Counted from the stretch's first letter, positions 7,577 through 16,268 are shown. The stretch is 47,053 nt of DNA from Arthrobacter sp. (GCA_031178585.1 JAPSIT010000004.1:1-47053); one strand, 5' to 3'. The notes: generated by a model from the sequence alone, not told the origin. A program made the numbers and translations.

Positions 7577-10375
7577 GTGAGTGAAACAACCAAACCGGCC
7601 CCTTTCCCGTCTTCAACCGAAACTCTTCAGGACATCGCAGTGTCCACGCCTGCCGGCCCGTCGGTGTCGGCCACCGAGGCTCCGGTGATTCCCCTGACGG
7701 ACCAGCCCCGGCTGCTGGTGCTGGACGGGCACTCCATGGCCTTCCGGGCATTCTTCGCCCTCCCGGCCGACAAGTTCTCAACTGCCAGGGGCCAGCACAC
7801 CAATGCGATCCATGGCTTCACATCCATGCTGATCAACCTCATCAAGGAACAGAAACCCACCCACATCGCCGTGGCCTTCGACGTTTCGGATGACACCACT
7901 CACCGCAAAGCCGAATACAGCGAGTACAAGGGCGGCCGCAACGAAACCCCCCGGGAGATGAGCGGGCAGATCGACCTCATCGACAAGGTGATGGGCGCCT
8001 GGGGCATCAAGACGATCAAGATGCCCGGTTATGAGGCGGACGACATCCTGGCCACGCTGGCCGCCATGGGTGAAAAGGCCGGCTACGAGGTCCTGCTCGT
8101 CTCGGGCGACCGCGACGCCTTCCAGCTCATCACCGACAACGTCTTCGTGCTGTACCCCAGGAAGGGTGTCAGCGACATCCCCCGCATGGATGCCGCCGCC
8201 GTCCAGGAAAAGTACTTCGTCTCGCCCGGTCAGTACTCGGACCTTGCAGCGCTGGTGGGCGAGACCGCGGACAACCTCCCCGGCGTCCCCGGCGTCGGAC
8301 CCAAGACGGCCGCCAAGTGGATCAACCTCTACGGCGGCCTGGAAGGCGTGCTGGAGCACCTTGACGCCATCGGCGGAAAGGTGGGCGACGCGCTGCGCGC
8401 CAACGTGGACGCGGTCAAGCGCAACCGCAAGCTAAACAGGCTCCACACCGACCTTGACCTGCCGGTGACTCTGGACGAACTGGCAGACCCGCAGCCGGAC
8501 CGCGAGGCTCTGGAGGCGCTGTTTGACGACCTTGAATTCAAAACCATCCGCGCCCGTCTCTTTGAGCTGTACGCCAGCGAGGTCCCGGAAGCAGAACGCG
8601 AGACCCTGGAAAGCCGGGACTTCGCTACGCTGCAGGATGCGGACACGCTCCGGCGCTTCCTCGAGGCAGGGGCAGGGCAGCGGTGCGCCCTTGCCGTGGA
8701 TGTGCTGCCCGGCCGGATCGGCGAGGACGCCGACGCCGTCGCAATCGTGCGGGATGACGCCGCTGCTTACATCGACCTCACGGCACTGGATGCCGACGCG
8801 GAGAACGTGCTGGTGCTGTGGCTCCGGGATAAGGGTTCGCCGAAGGTGATGCACGGCTACAAGGCAGGGCTTAAGGCGCTGACCAACCGCGGTCTTGGCC
8901 TGGAGGGCGTGGTGGATGACACCTCCATTTCCGGCTACCTTATCGAGCCCGACCGCCGCACGTACGAACTCGCGGAGCTGGCCCAGCACCACCTGAATAT
9001 CCATGTGTCACCGGAGGCCGCGAAGGCCGGCCAGCTGGAGCTGGCGTTCGACGACGACGCTGCCGCGGCATCGGGCGCGCTGGTCCAGGTCGCCGCCGTC
9101 GTCCATAAACTGAGCCGGTTCTTCGAGTCGGAACTGCAGGAACGCAAGGCGGAGGAGCTGCTGGCAACACTGGAGCTGCCGGTGAGCCGGGTACTGGCCG
9201 ACATGGAGCAGACGGGCATCGCCGTGTCCATGGAGCTGATGGACGAGCAGTTGGCGGACCTCGCCAGGGTCATCGACGACGCCCAGGAGCGCGCGTTCGC
9301 CGCCATCGGCCACGAGGTGAACCTCGGTTCGCCGAAGCAGCTGCAGACCGTCCTGTTCGATGAACTGCAGCTGCCTAAGACCAAAAAGATCAAGTCCGGC
9401 TACACCACGGACGCGGCGTCGCTGAAGAACCTGCTGGAGAAGACCGGACACGAATTCCTGGTCCAGCTCATGGCGCACCGGGAATCGGCCAAGCTGCGGC
9501 AGATGGTGGAGACGCTCAAGAAGTCAGTGGCGGAGGACGGGCGCATCCACACCACCTATGCGCAGAACGTCGCGGCAACGGGGCGCATCTCCTCCAACAA
9601 CCCCAACCTGCAGAACATCCCGATCCGCAGCGAGGAAGGCCGGCGGGTCCGCGGCATCTTCGTGGTCAGCGACGGGTACGAATGCCTGCTGTCCGCGGAC
9701 TACTCGCAGATCGAAATGCGCATCATGGCTCACCTCTCCGGGGATGCCGGGCTGATCGAGGCCTACCGGCAGGGCGAGGACCTCCACCGGTTCGTGGGCT
9801 CGTCCATCTTCCACGTGCCGCCGGCCGAAGTCACCAGCGCGATGCGTTCCAAGGTCAAGGCCATGTCCTACGGCCTGGCCTACGGGCTGACCTCTTTCGG
9901 GCTGTCCAAACAGCTGGAAATCTCGGTCGATGAGGCCAGGACGCTGATGAAGAACTACTTCGACCGCTTCGGCGCCGTGCGGGATTACCTCCGGGGCGTG
10001 GTGGACCAGGCCCGGATTGACGGGTACACGTCCACCATTGAGGGCCGGCGGCGCTACCTGCCGGACCTCACCAGCACCAACCGGCAGCTCCGGGAGAACG
10101 CCGAGCGCATCGCCCTGAACTCGCCGATTCAGGGGTCCGCGGCGGACATCATCAAGCGCGCCATGCTGGGCGTGCACTCCGAACTCGCCGCGCAGGGACT
10201 GAAATCGCGCATGCTGCTGCAGGTGCACGACGAACTCGTCCTCGAGGTTGCCACGGGCGAACGCGAGGCCGTCGAGAAGCTTGTCACGGAGCAGATGGGG
10301 GCCGCGGCGCAACTGACCGTGCCTTTGGACGTCCAGATCGGCGTCGGAAGCAGCTGGTACGACGCCGGCCACTAG
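7577..10375 (+). CDS. polA: DNA polymerase I
   Basis: A 932-residue DNA polymerase I for Okazaki-fragment maturation and repair gap filling. Residues about 45-340 form the 5'-3' flap exonuclease (RLLVLDGHSMAFRAFFALP, YEADDILATLA, LVSGDRDAFQL, GVPGVGPKTAAKW). Residues about 360-540 occupy the place of the 3'-5' proofreading domain but lack the acidic metal ligands (LAVDVLPGRIG where FDTET is expected), so proofreading should be absent, as in mycobacterial PolA. The polymerase domain has motif A SADYSQIEMRIMAH, O-helix RSKVKAMSYGLAYG with Tyr765 at the ddNTP-selectivity position, and motif C LLQVHDELVLE. The start is GTG 7577, set by its spacing to TAGGCT; an upstream in-frame ATG (7556) would precede the promoter. 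Confidence 0.97.
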   Translation: MSETTKPAPFPSSTETLQDIAVSTPAGPSVSATEAPVIPLTDQPRLLVLDGHSMAFRAFFALPADKFSTARGQHTNAIHGFTSMLINLIKEQKPTHIAVAFDVSDDTTHRKAEYSEYKGGRNETPREMSGQIDLIDKVMGAWGIKTIKMPGYEADDILATLAAMGEKAGYEVLLVSGDRDAFQLITDNVFVLYPRKGVSDIPRMDAAAVQEKYFVSPGQYSDLAALVGETADNLPGVPGVGPKTAAKWINLYGGLEGVLEHLDAIGGKVGDALRANVDAVKRNRKLNRLHTDLDLPVTLDELADPQPDREALEALFDDLEFKTIRARLFELYASEVPEAERETLESRDFATLQDADTLRRFLEAGAGQRCALAVDVLPGRIGEDADAVAIVRDDAAAYIDLTALDADAENVLVLWLRDKGSPKVMHGYKAGLKALTNRGLGLEGVVDDTSISGYLIEPDRRTYELAELAQHHLNIHVSPEAAKAGQLELAFDDDAAAASGALVQVAAVVHKLSRFFESELQERKAEELLATLELPVSRVLADMEQTGIAVSMELMDEQLADLARVIDDAQERAFAAIGHEVNLGSPKQLQTVLFDELQLPKTKKIKSGYTTDAASLKNLLEKTGHEFLVQLMAHRESAKLRQMVETLKKSVAEDGRIHTTYAQNVAATGRISSNNPNLQNIPIRSEEGRRVRGIFVVSDGYECLLSADYSQIEMRIMAHLSGDAGLIEAYRQGEDLHRFVGSSIFHVPPAEVTSAMRSKVKAMSYGLAYGLTSFGLSKQLEISVDEARTLMKNYFDRFGAVRDYLRGVVDQARIDGYTSTIEGRRRYLPDLTSTNRQLRENAERIALNSPIQGSAADIIKRAMLGVHSELAAQGLKSRMLLQVHDELVLEVATGEREAVEKLVTEQMGAAAQLTVPLDVQIGVGSSWYDAGH

Positions 10376-10440
10376 CGGATCCTGGCCGCTCAAGAACGCG
10401 GCACCGGAACCAGCAGCGCACAAAGACGGGGGAGAAGTAC

Positions 10441-11745
10441 GTGCCAGACACGCAGGGGCCAGACCAGTACGTGCTCAGGAGGTTCCGGGCCGCGGCGAAA
10501 GACGACCCTGATTATGACTCCGGCGCCGCCTGGATGCGGGCCGTGGGGTTCGGCTTCCACGACAGCAACCGCAATAACGGGTTCATTGCCAAGCTCATGG
10601 ACATGTACCGGACGGATAACCGCGAGCTGACCGGTGTCTATCAGGCTGGCGACGTCGCGCGCCATTCCCTGGGAGCGGACATCCCGGTGGCTACGTTCGC
10701 GACGCTGCGCAAGGACCTCAACATTGGCTACGGCCGGCAGCTTGCAGCGCAGCTCGTCACGTCCGTCACGGTGCGCGGCACGCACCGGCGGCGGGGCCTG
10801 CTGCGCCGGATGATGACGGAGGACCTTGCAGCCGCCCAGGCCGGCGGCCTTGCCGTAGCAGCGCTCACCGCTTCGGAAGGGTCGATCTACGGCCGGTTCG
10901 GCTACGGCGTCGCGACGTTCGAGCGCAGCATCAAAGTGGACACCGGACCGAGATTCCGGCTCCGCCACACGGCAACCGGGACCGTAGAGATAGCCGACCG
11001 GAAGGTCCTCCTGGACCTTGCCCCGCAGGTGTTCGGGCGGGTCCACCGGCTGACGCCCGGGTCCATCCTGCGGCAGGAGGCCTACCGCCAGACCGTGTCC
11101 GGGTTGTGCGGGCGCGACGGCAGCGAGGATGAGTCCATCCGCTGCGCCCTGCACTACGATGCGGCCGGCGAGGTGGACGGCTACGTCTCCTACAAGTTCG
11201 CCGGGTGGGACAGCAAGCCCTACACGATTGAGGTGGTGGACCTTGTGGCGGCCACCGATTCCGCCTACCTCGAGCTCTGGCAGTTCCTCGGAAGCATCGA
11301 CCTGACGGAGCGGGTCAGCTGGGCCGACGCTCCCGTGGACGATCCGCTCACGTGGGCGCTGGAGGACCCGAGGTGCATCGAATCCTCGGACCACCGCGAC
11401 ATGCTCTGGCTCCGGATCCTGGACAGCGGCGCCGCCCTCGGGGCGCGGCGCTATGCCAAGGATGGCGTCCTCACGCTGGAGGTCGCCGACGCCCTGGGCA
11501 TGGCCGGCGGCACCTACGTCCTCGAGGCCAGCGGCGGTGATGCCCGCGTGACCCCCGCTGCGGCAGGCGTGAGGCCCGAGCTGACACTGGGCGTCGCGGA
11601 GCTCGGGTCCATCTACCTCGGTGGCGTCTGTCCGGTGACACTGGCCTCGGCCGGCAGGATTGACGAGCACGTGCAGGGGGCGGCGCTGAAAGCGCGCCAC
11701 ATGTTCGCCGTCGAACGCTCACCGCATTGCCTGACGCACTTCTAG
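10441..11745 (+). CDS. Eis-like GNAT N-acetyltransferase
   Basis: A 434-residue protein with the tripartite Eis architecture: an N-terminal GNAT domain with the acetyl-CoA loop VTSVTVRGTHRRRGLLRRMM, a second GNAT-like region (YGRFGYGVATFERSI starts the linker), and a C-terminal SCP2-like domain (about 300-434) ending in a free carboxylate after LTHF, the terminal residue used in catalysis by this family. Mycobacterial Eis acetylates aminoglycosides and lysines; environmental homologues have broad or unknown amine substrates. The start is GTG 10441 with GGGGGAGAA upstream. It follows polA by 65 nt on the same strand and could be cotranscribed. Confidence 0.88.
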   Translation: MPDTQGPDQYVLRRFRAAAKDDPDYDSGAAWMRAVGFGFHDSNRNNGFIAKLMDMYRTDNRELTGVYQAGDVARHSLGADIPVATFATLRKDLNIGYGRQLAAQLVTSVTVRGTHRRRGLLRRMMTEDLAAAQAGGLAVAALTASEGSIYGRFGYGVATFERSIKVDTGPRFRLRHTATGTVEIADRKVLLDLAPQVFGRVHRLTPGSILRQEAYRQTVSGLCGRDGSEDESIRCALHYDAAGEVDGYVSYKFAGWDSKPYTIEVVDLVAATDSAYLELWQFLGSIDLTERVSWADAPVDDPLTWALEDPRCIESSDHRDMLWLRILDSGAALGARRYAKDGVLTLEVADALGMAGGTYVLEASGGDARVTPAAAGVRPELTLGVAELGSIYLGGVCPVTLASAGRIDEHVQGAALKARHMFAVERSPHCLTHF

Positions 11746-11798
11746 GGTAAAACTGCACTTCAGGGCCGTAACCTGAGGCGCAACGCGCCGGCAGCGCT

Positions 11799-11828
11799 TT
11801 GACCGCCGTTCCCGCGAGCGACTAGACT
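11799..11828 (+). promoter_or_regulatory. rpsA promoter: TTGACC - 18 bp - TAGACT
   Basis: The -35 TTGACC (11799-11804) and -10 TAGACT (11823-11828) are separated by 18 bp, the best housekeeping-sigma match in the window. Initiation is expected at about 11835-11837, giving an rpsA leader of nearly 150 nt that begins at or next to GTG 11837. Confidence 0.65.
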
Positions 11829-11836
11829 AAACGGGC

Positions 11837-11950
11837 GTGTACTACGTGCACACATCTCTAATCCACAAAATCAGGATGACCCGGCAGATTCTTGCGGTCT
11901 GCCGCGCTTTGCGCCTGCGTTCCATAACGCGGGGGCGATGGTTTGCCTGA
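11837..11950 (+). CDS. Candidate leaderless leader ORF in the rpsA 5' region
   Basis: GTG 11837 lies 8 nt after the rpsA -10 element, so it would be at or next to the transcript 5' end. It opens a 37-codon frame (VYYVHTSLIHKIRMTRQILA at the start) ending at TGA 11948-11950, 33 nt before the rpsA ATG. The peptide is basic (Arg-rich second half) and matches nothing I know. It may be a regulatory leader whose translation affects S1 synthesis, or a chance frame. Codon use is less GC-biased than in its neighbours, which weakens the case for a conserved protein but not for a leader. Confidence 0.3.
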   Translation: MYYVHTSLIHKIRMTRQILAVCRALRLRSITRGRWFA

Positions 11951-11983
11951 CCGACTAACTATCCACAACGGAGCCCCTACTAC

Positions 11984-13459
11984 ATGACCATCACCTCCAC
12001 CGAGAAGCCCGGTACCCCCGTAGTCGCGATTAACGACATCGGTACCGCTGAGGACTTCCTCGCAGCAGTCGACGCCACCATCAAGTACTTCAACGACGGA
12101 GACCTCGTCGAAGGTACCGTCGTCAAGGTCGACCGCGATGAAGTCCTGCTCGACATCGGTTACAAGACCGAAGGTGTCATCCCCTCCCGTGAGCTGTCCA
12201 TCAAGCATGACGTTGATCCCGGAGACGTCGTCTCCGTTGGCGATCAGGTCGAAGCCCTGGTGCTCACCAAGGAAGACAAAGAAGGCCGCCTGATCCTCTC
12301 CAAGAAGCGTGCTCAGTACGAGCGTGCCTGGGGCGACATCGAGAAGGTCAAGGAAGAAGACGGTGTTGTCACCGGTACCGTCATCGAGGTTGTCAAGGGT
12401 GGTCTTATCCTCGACATCGGTCTGCGCGGCTTCCTGCCGGCATCCCTCGTCGAGATGCGCCGCGTGCGCGACCTGGCTCCGTACATCGGTCAGCAGATCG
12501 AAGCCAAGATCATCGAGCTGGACAAGAACCGCAACAACGTTGTGCTGTCCCGCCGTGCATGGCTCGAGCAGACCCAGTCCGAGGTCCGCTCCACCTTCCT
12601 CAACAAGCTGGAAAAGGGCCAGGTCCGTCCCGGCGTCGTTTCCTCCATCGTCAACTTCGGTGCCTTCGTGGACCTGGGCGGCGTAGACGGTCTCGTCCAC
12701 GTTTCCGAGCTGTCCTGGAAGCACATCGACCACCCGTCCGAGGTTGTCGAAGTTGGCCAGGAAGTCACCGTCGAGGTCCTCGAGGTCGACCTGGACCGCG
12801 AGCGCGTCTCCCTGTCGCTCAAGGCTACGCAGGAAGACCCGTGGCAGACCTTCGCCCGCACCCACGCCCTCGGCCAGGTTGTTCCGGGTAAGGTCACCAA
12901 GCTCGTTCCGTTCGGTGCGTTCGTCCGCGTCGAAGACGGCATCGAAGGCCTGGTTCACATCTCCGAGCTCGCTGTCCGCCACGTTGAGCTGGCTGAGCAG
13001 GTTGTCTCCGTTGGCGACGAGCTGTTCGTCAAGGTCATCGACATCGACCTTGAGCGCCGCCGCATCTCCCTCTCCCTCAAGCAGGCGAACGAGGGCGTGG
13101 ACGCCGACAGCACCGAATTCGACCCGGCACTCTACGGCATGGCCGCCGAGTACGACGAAGAGGGCAACTACAAGTACCCGGAGGGCTTCGACCCGGAGTC
13201 CAACGAGTGGCTTGAAGGCTACGAGAACCAGCGCGCCGCCTGGGAGCAGCAGTACGCTGACGCCCAGACCCGTTGGGAAGCCCACAAGAAGCAGGTTGCC
13301 CAGCACGCCGCCGACGACGCTGCAGCTGCAACGTCCGGTGAGAGCGACTCCGGCACCACCAGCTACTCCTCCGAGCCTGCTGCAACCGAGACCGGTGCAG
13401 GCACGCTTGCTTCGGACGAGGCTCTTGCAGCACTGCGCGAGAAGCTGACCGGCAACTAA
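11984..13459 (+). CDS. rpsA: 30S ribosomal protein S1
   Basis: A 491-residue S1 protein with four S1 (OB-fold) RNA-binding domains, at about residues 36-105, 122-187, 208-276 and 293-362. Repeated hallmarks are GTVVKVDRDEVLLDIGYKTE, GGLILDIGLRGFLPASL, VNFGAFVDLGGVDGLVHVSE and VPFGAFVRVEDGIEGLVHIS, each domain closing with the ERVSLSLK-type strand. The C-terminal 100 residues are acidic/Ala/Ser-rich and disordered, as usual in actinobacteria, which lack two of the six domains of E. coli S1. It binds mRNA leaders on the 30S subunit. The start is ATG 11984 with GGAG about 10 nt upstream. Codon use is strongly biased, consistent with high expression. Confidence 0.97.
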   Translation: MTITSTEKPGTPVVAINDIGTAEDFLAAVDATIKYFNDGDLVEGTVVKVDRDEVLLDIGYKTEGVIPSRELSIKHDVDPGDVVSVGDQVEALVLTKEDKEGRLILSKKRAQYERAWGDIEKVKEEDGVVTGTVIEVVKGGLILDIGLRGFLPASLVEMRRVRDLAPYIGQQIEAKIIELDKNRNNVVLSRRAWLEQTQSEVRSTFLNKLEKGQVRPGVVSSIVNFGAFVDLGGVDGLVHVSELSWKHIDHPSEVVEVGQEVTVEVLEVDLDRERVSLSLKATQEDPWQTFARTHALGQVVPGKVTKLVPFGAFVRVEDGIEGLVHISELAVRHVELAEQVVSVGDELFVKVIDIDLERRRISLSLKQANEGVDADSTEFDPALYGMAAEYDEEGNYKYPEGFDPESNEWLEGYENQRAAWEQQYADAQTRWEAHKKQVAQHAADDAAAATSGESDSGTTSYSSEPAATETGAGTLASDEALAALREKLTGN

Positions 13460-13485
13460 TTGCCGCAAGGCTAAATTGCCAACAT

Positions 13486-13525
13486 AAAAGGTGGCCGTCC
13501 CCGGAAGGGGGCGGCCACCTTTTTT
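13486..13525. terminator. Rho-independent terminator after rpsA (bidirectional)
   Basis: GGTGGCCG-T-CCCC pairs with GGGG-GCGGCCACC around GGAA, flanked by AAAA on the left and TTTTTT on the right. The A-tract and T-tract on the two sides allow termination of rpsA on the plus strand and of the PfpI-like gene on the minus strand. Confidence 0.9.
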
Positions 13526-13574
13526 GGTGTTCCCGGATTGCGGAACTCCCTATGCCGTGGAGTTGCAGGCAGTG

Positions 13575-14141
13575 TCAGGCGGTCTGCCCTGCGTGCTCGC
13601 CTTCGGCAATTTCCTCCAGCACCTTGTCATTGAAGGCCGGAAGGTCGCCCGGCTTCCGGCTGGTGACCAGGCCCTGGTCCACCACTACCTGCTCGTCCGT
13701 CCAGTTCGCGCCGGCGTTCTTCAGGTCGGTTGCGAGCGTGTGGTACGACGTGAGGTTCCGGCCCTTGACCACGCCTGCGTCGATGAGCAGCCACGGTCCG
13801 TGGCAGATCGCGGCCACGGGCTTGTGCTGCTCGAAGAAGCTCCGGGCGAAGTTTTGGGCGTCCTTGTCCACCCGCAGGTGGTCGGCGTTCACCACGCCGC
13901 CGGGAATCACCAGTGCGTGGAAGTCCGAGGCGTTGGCCTCCGCCAGCGTCAGGTCGACGTCGAAAGTGTCGCCCTTGTCCACGCCTTCGAAACCCTGGAG
14001 CTTGCCGCTCTTCGGCGCAACCAGAACCGGTTCTCCGCCGGCGTTCTTGACGGCGTCCCAGGGGCTGGTCAGTTCTACCTGCTCGACGCCGTCCGTCAGC
14101 AGGAAAGCTACCCTCTTGCCGGTGATGTCGTGCTCGGACAT
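13575..14141 (-). CDS. DJ-1/PfpI family protein (class I glutamine amidotransferase-like)
   Basis: A 188-residue protein of the YhbO/PfpI branch. It carries the nucleophile elbow AAICHGPWLL with Cys113 followed by His, the FHALVIPGGVVNADHLR segment, and the N-terminal RVAFLLTDGVEQVELTSPW with the conserved glutamate of the catalytic site. Family members act as intracellular proteases, glyoxalase III or protein/nucleotide deglycases under carbonyl and oxidative stress; the precise activity cannot be read from sequence. GGAGGAAACATG gives a strong ribosome-binding site at the start. It converges with rpsA and shares its terminator hairpin. Confidence 0.92.
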   Translation of the reverse strand: MSEHDITGKRVAFLLTDGVEQVELTSPWDAVKNAGGEPVLVAPKSGKLQGFEGVDKGDTFDVDLTLAEANASDFHALVIPGGVVNADHLRVDKDAQNFARSFFEQHKPVAAICHGPWLLIDAGVVKGRNLTSYHTLATDLKNAGANWTDEQVVVDQGLVTSRKPGDLPAFNDKVLEEIAEGEHAGQTA

Positions 14142-14230
14142 GTTTCCTCCTTTGCCTGCGAATGCCTTACAGCGTCCACACTAGGAAACGGGAAAATCCT
14201 AAGCAAGCTGATGATTGATGCCCGCGGGCG

Positions 14231-14917
14231 TCACGGTAAGAGGTCAACCCACTCGGTGCCTTCGGGTACCAGCGCGGCCGCTCCGGCAGTCATGGCAGCC
14301 AGGTGACCGGCAGCGTCGGCCAGCGCCGCGGGCGAATCCGGAAGGGCCAGCCGCAGGACAGCGGAGTGTGCTTCATACCCCGTCTCCGCCATCGCGTAGC
14401 CGGCACTCCGCAGGTCATTTTCCAGGCGACCGGCCGCGGCGTGCGGCATCCTCACGGCACAGATCCTCAGGCGCCGGCGCCGCACCAGCGGGGCCAGGGC
14501 CAGCGCGGTCGAAACTGATTCCGAGTAGGCCCGCACCAGTCCGCCGGCACCCAGCAGCACACCACCGAAATAACGCACGACGACGGCACTCACGTCGCTG
14601 AGGTCCGTCACCCCCGGGGCGGTCTCCCGCCGGAGCAGCGCCTCCAGCATGGGGATGCCGGCCGTACCGGACGGCTCACCGTCGTCACTGGAACGCTGGA
14701 TGTCCCGGCCGGCACCCAGCACGAATGCAGAGCAGTGGTGCCGGGCATCGTGGAATTCCCGGCGCAGATCCGACACTAGGGCCCGGGCGCTATCCTCGCT
14801 GTCTGCGCGGCGCAGCACGGTGATGAACCGCGACCGCTTGATCTCCAGCTCGTGGCGGAAATCGGGGCCGGCGGCGAGGGTGGTGTAGGACACCGTCCTG
14901 CTCTGTTGCTCTTGCAC
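14231..14917 (-). CDS. yigZ: YigZ/IMPACT family protein (UPF0029)
   Basis: A 228-residue protein with the N-terminal UPF0029 domain: EIKRSRFITVLRRADSEDSA, the hallmark DARHHCSAFVLG, SSDDGEPSGTAGIPMLEAL and VVVRYFGGVLLGAGGLVRAY, followed by a DUF1949-type ferredoxin-like C-terminal domain. The eukaryotic relative IMPACT binds GCN1; the bacterial role is undefined, with an RNA- or ribosome-linked function usually proposed. The start is GTG 14917, with TAGACT on the minus strand (14929-14924) ending 6 nt upstream and no Shine-Dalgarno, so leaderless. Confidence 0.92.
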   Translation of the reverse strand: MQEQQSRTVSYTTLAAGPDFRHELEIKRSRFITVLRRADSEDSARALVSDLRREFHDARHHCSAFVLGAGRDIQRSSDDGEPSGTAGIPMLEALLRRETAPGVTDLSDVSAVVVRYFGGVLLGAGGLVRAYSESVSTALALAPLVRRRRLRICAVRMPHAAAGRLENDLRSAGYAMAETGYEAHSAVLRLALPDSPAALADAAGHLAAMTAGAAALVPEGTEWVDLLP

Positions 14918-14923
14918 CGCCCA

Positions 14924-14929
14924 AGTCTA
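14924..14929 (-). promoter_or_regulatory. -10 element (TAGACT) of the yigZ leaderless transcript
   Basis: On the minus strand TAGACT ends 6 nt before GTG 14917. Confidence 0.5.
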
Positions 14930-14999
14930 GTCCGGGCATGGGCCCACGCCGCGAGGGTTCCGTGGGTGAGCGGAGCGAGGGCAGGGGAGCGGCGGGGAC

Positions 15000-15005
15000 T
15001 AGTCT
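15000..15005 (+). promoter_or_regulatory. -10 element (TAGTCT) of coaE
   Basis: TAGTCT ends 6 nt before GTG 15012. The intervening GGAGGG abuts the start codon and has no room to act as a Shine-Dalgarno. Confidence 0.45.
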
Positions 15006-15011
15006 GGAGGG

Positions 15012-16268
15012 GTGTTGAAGATCGGGTTGACGGGCGGGATCGCCTCGGGGAAGTCAATGGTGGCGATGCGCCTGAAGGAGCTGGGCGCGGTGCTCGTGGA
15101 TGCCGACGCGATAGCGCGTGAAGTCGTCGAGCCCGGCACGCCCGGGCTGGCTGCCGTGGTGCGGGCCTTCGGGGAGGACATCCTCGACGCCGTGGGGAGG
15201 CTGGACAGGGCGCGCCTTGGCGCCATCGTCTTCCGCGACCCGGAGCGGCGGGAGGAGCTGAACGGCATTGTCCACCCTCTGGTCCGGCACCGGGCCGCCG
15301 CGGTGATCTCCGCAGCCCCCACCGACGCCGTCGTGGTACAGGACATCCCCCTCCTCGTTGAAACAGGGCAGCAAAGCAGCTTCCATCTCGTCGTGGTGGT
15401 GGACGCCGCGTCCGACGTGCGGGTCGGACGGATGGTCCGGCACCGCGGCATGACCGAAGAGGAAGCCCGCTCCCGCATGGCCGCCCAAGCCTCCCGGGAC
15501 GTCCGGTTGGACGCTGCCGATGTGGTCCTGGACAACTCCGGTTCTCCGGAAGACCTGCGCCTGGCGGTGGACAAGCTCTGGGAGGACCGGCTGCTGCCCT
15601 TCGCCCGCAACCTCAGCGCATCCGCCGTCGCCGTCCGCCGCGGCGGTCCGGTGCTGGTCCCGCACGACCCCGACTGGGGGCGCCAGGCCTCCCTGCTGAC
15701 GGCGCGGCTGCGCGCCGCCGCACCGGATGACATCCTCGCTGTTGACCACATCGGGTCCACCGCAGTGCCTGGACTGGACGCCAAAAACGTGATCGACCTC
15801 CAGCTCGCCGTGGCGGACCTGGAAACAGCGGACCGCATCGCCCCGCTGCTCCGCGCGGCAGGCTTTCCCGTCTGGCCCGGGATTCTCATGGACAGCCCCA
15901 CGGCCAGCCGCCCTGATCCCGCCGCCTGGTCCAAGCGGCTGCATGGGAACGCGGATCCCGGACGGCTCGTGAACCTCCATGTCCGCGTCGCGGGTTCACC
16001 CGGCTGGCGATTCGCCCTCTGCTTCCGGGACTGGCTGACCGCTGTTCCGGCTGCCCGGGAGGCCTATGCGGCGGAGAAGCACCGCGTCGCGGCCCTTCAT
16101 GCCGCGGACACCTCCACGGCCGGCTACGCCCAGGACAAGGAAGCCTGGTTCACGCTGACCGGCGGCCCCGGCATGGAGCGGTGGGCCGCAAGCAGCGGCT
16201 GGCGGCCGCCGTCGTATGCCACTGCGGGCAGCACCTCCACCGGCGCTGCCGGTACAGCCCAAAGCTGA
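15012..16268 (+). CDS. coaE: Dephospho-CoA kinase fused to a GrpB/UPF0157 domain
   Basis: A 418-residue two-domain protein. Residues 1-195 are dephospho-CoA kinase, the last step of coenzyme A synthesis (3'-OH phosphorylation by ATP): P-loop IGLTGGIASGKS, VDADAIAREVVEPG, GIVHPLVRHR and the lid RMVRHRGMTEEEARSRMAAQ. Residues about 215-390 are a GrpB domain with the nucleotidyltransferase-like signature VDHIGSTAVPGLDAKNVIDL and LVNLHVRVAGS. The same fusion is known in mycobacterial CoaE, where the extra domain has been proposed to assist folding or regulation. The start is GTG 15012, with a leaderless -10 upstream. uvrB follows by 41 nt with its own promoter. Confidence 0.95.
   Translation: MLKIGLTGGIASGKSMVAMRLKELGAVLVDADAIAREVVEPGTPGLAAVVRAFGEDILDAVGRLDRARLGAIVFRDPERREELNGIVHPLVRHRAAAVISAAPTDAVVVQDIPLLVETGQQSSFHLVVVVDAASDVRVGRMVRHRGMTEEEARSRMAAQASRDVRLDAADVVLDNSGSPEDLRLAVDKLWEDRLLPFARNLSASAVAVRRGGPVLVPHDPDWGRQASLLTARLRAAAPDDILAVDHIGSTAVPGLDAKNVIDLQLAVADLETADRIAPLLRAAGFPVWPGILMDSPTASRPDPAAWSKRLHGNADPGRLVNLHVRVAGSPGWRFALCFRDWLTAVPAAREAYAAEKHRVAALHAADTSTAGYAQDKEAWFTLTGGPGMERWAASSGWRPPSYATAGSTSTGAAGTAQS

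Noticed and set aside
11858..13468. 536-codon open frame on the minus strand across rpsA
   Set aside because: It mirrors the rpsA reading frame in codon positions. The product is low-complexity with no family match, and the plus-strand S1 domains are unambiguous.
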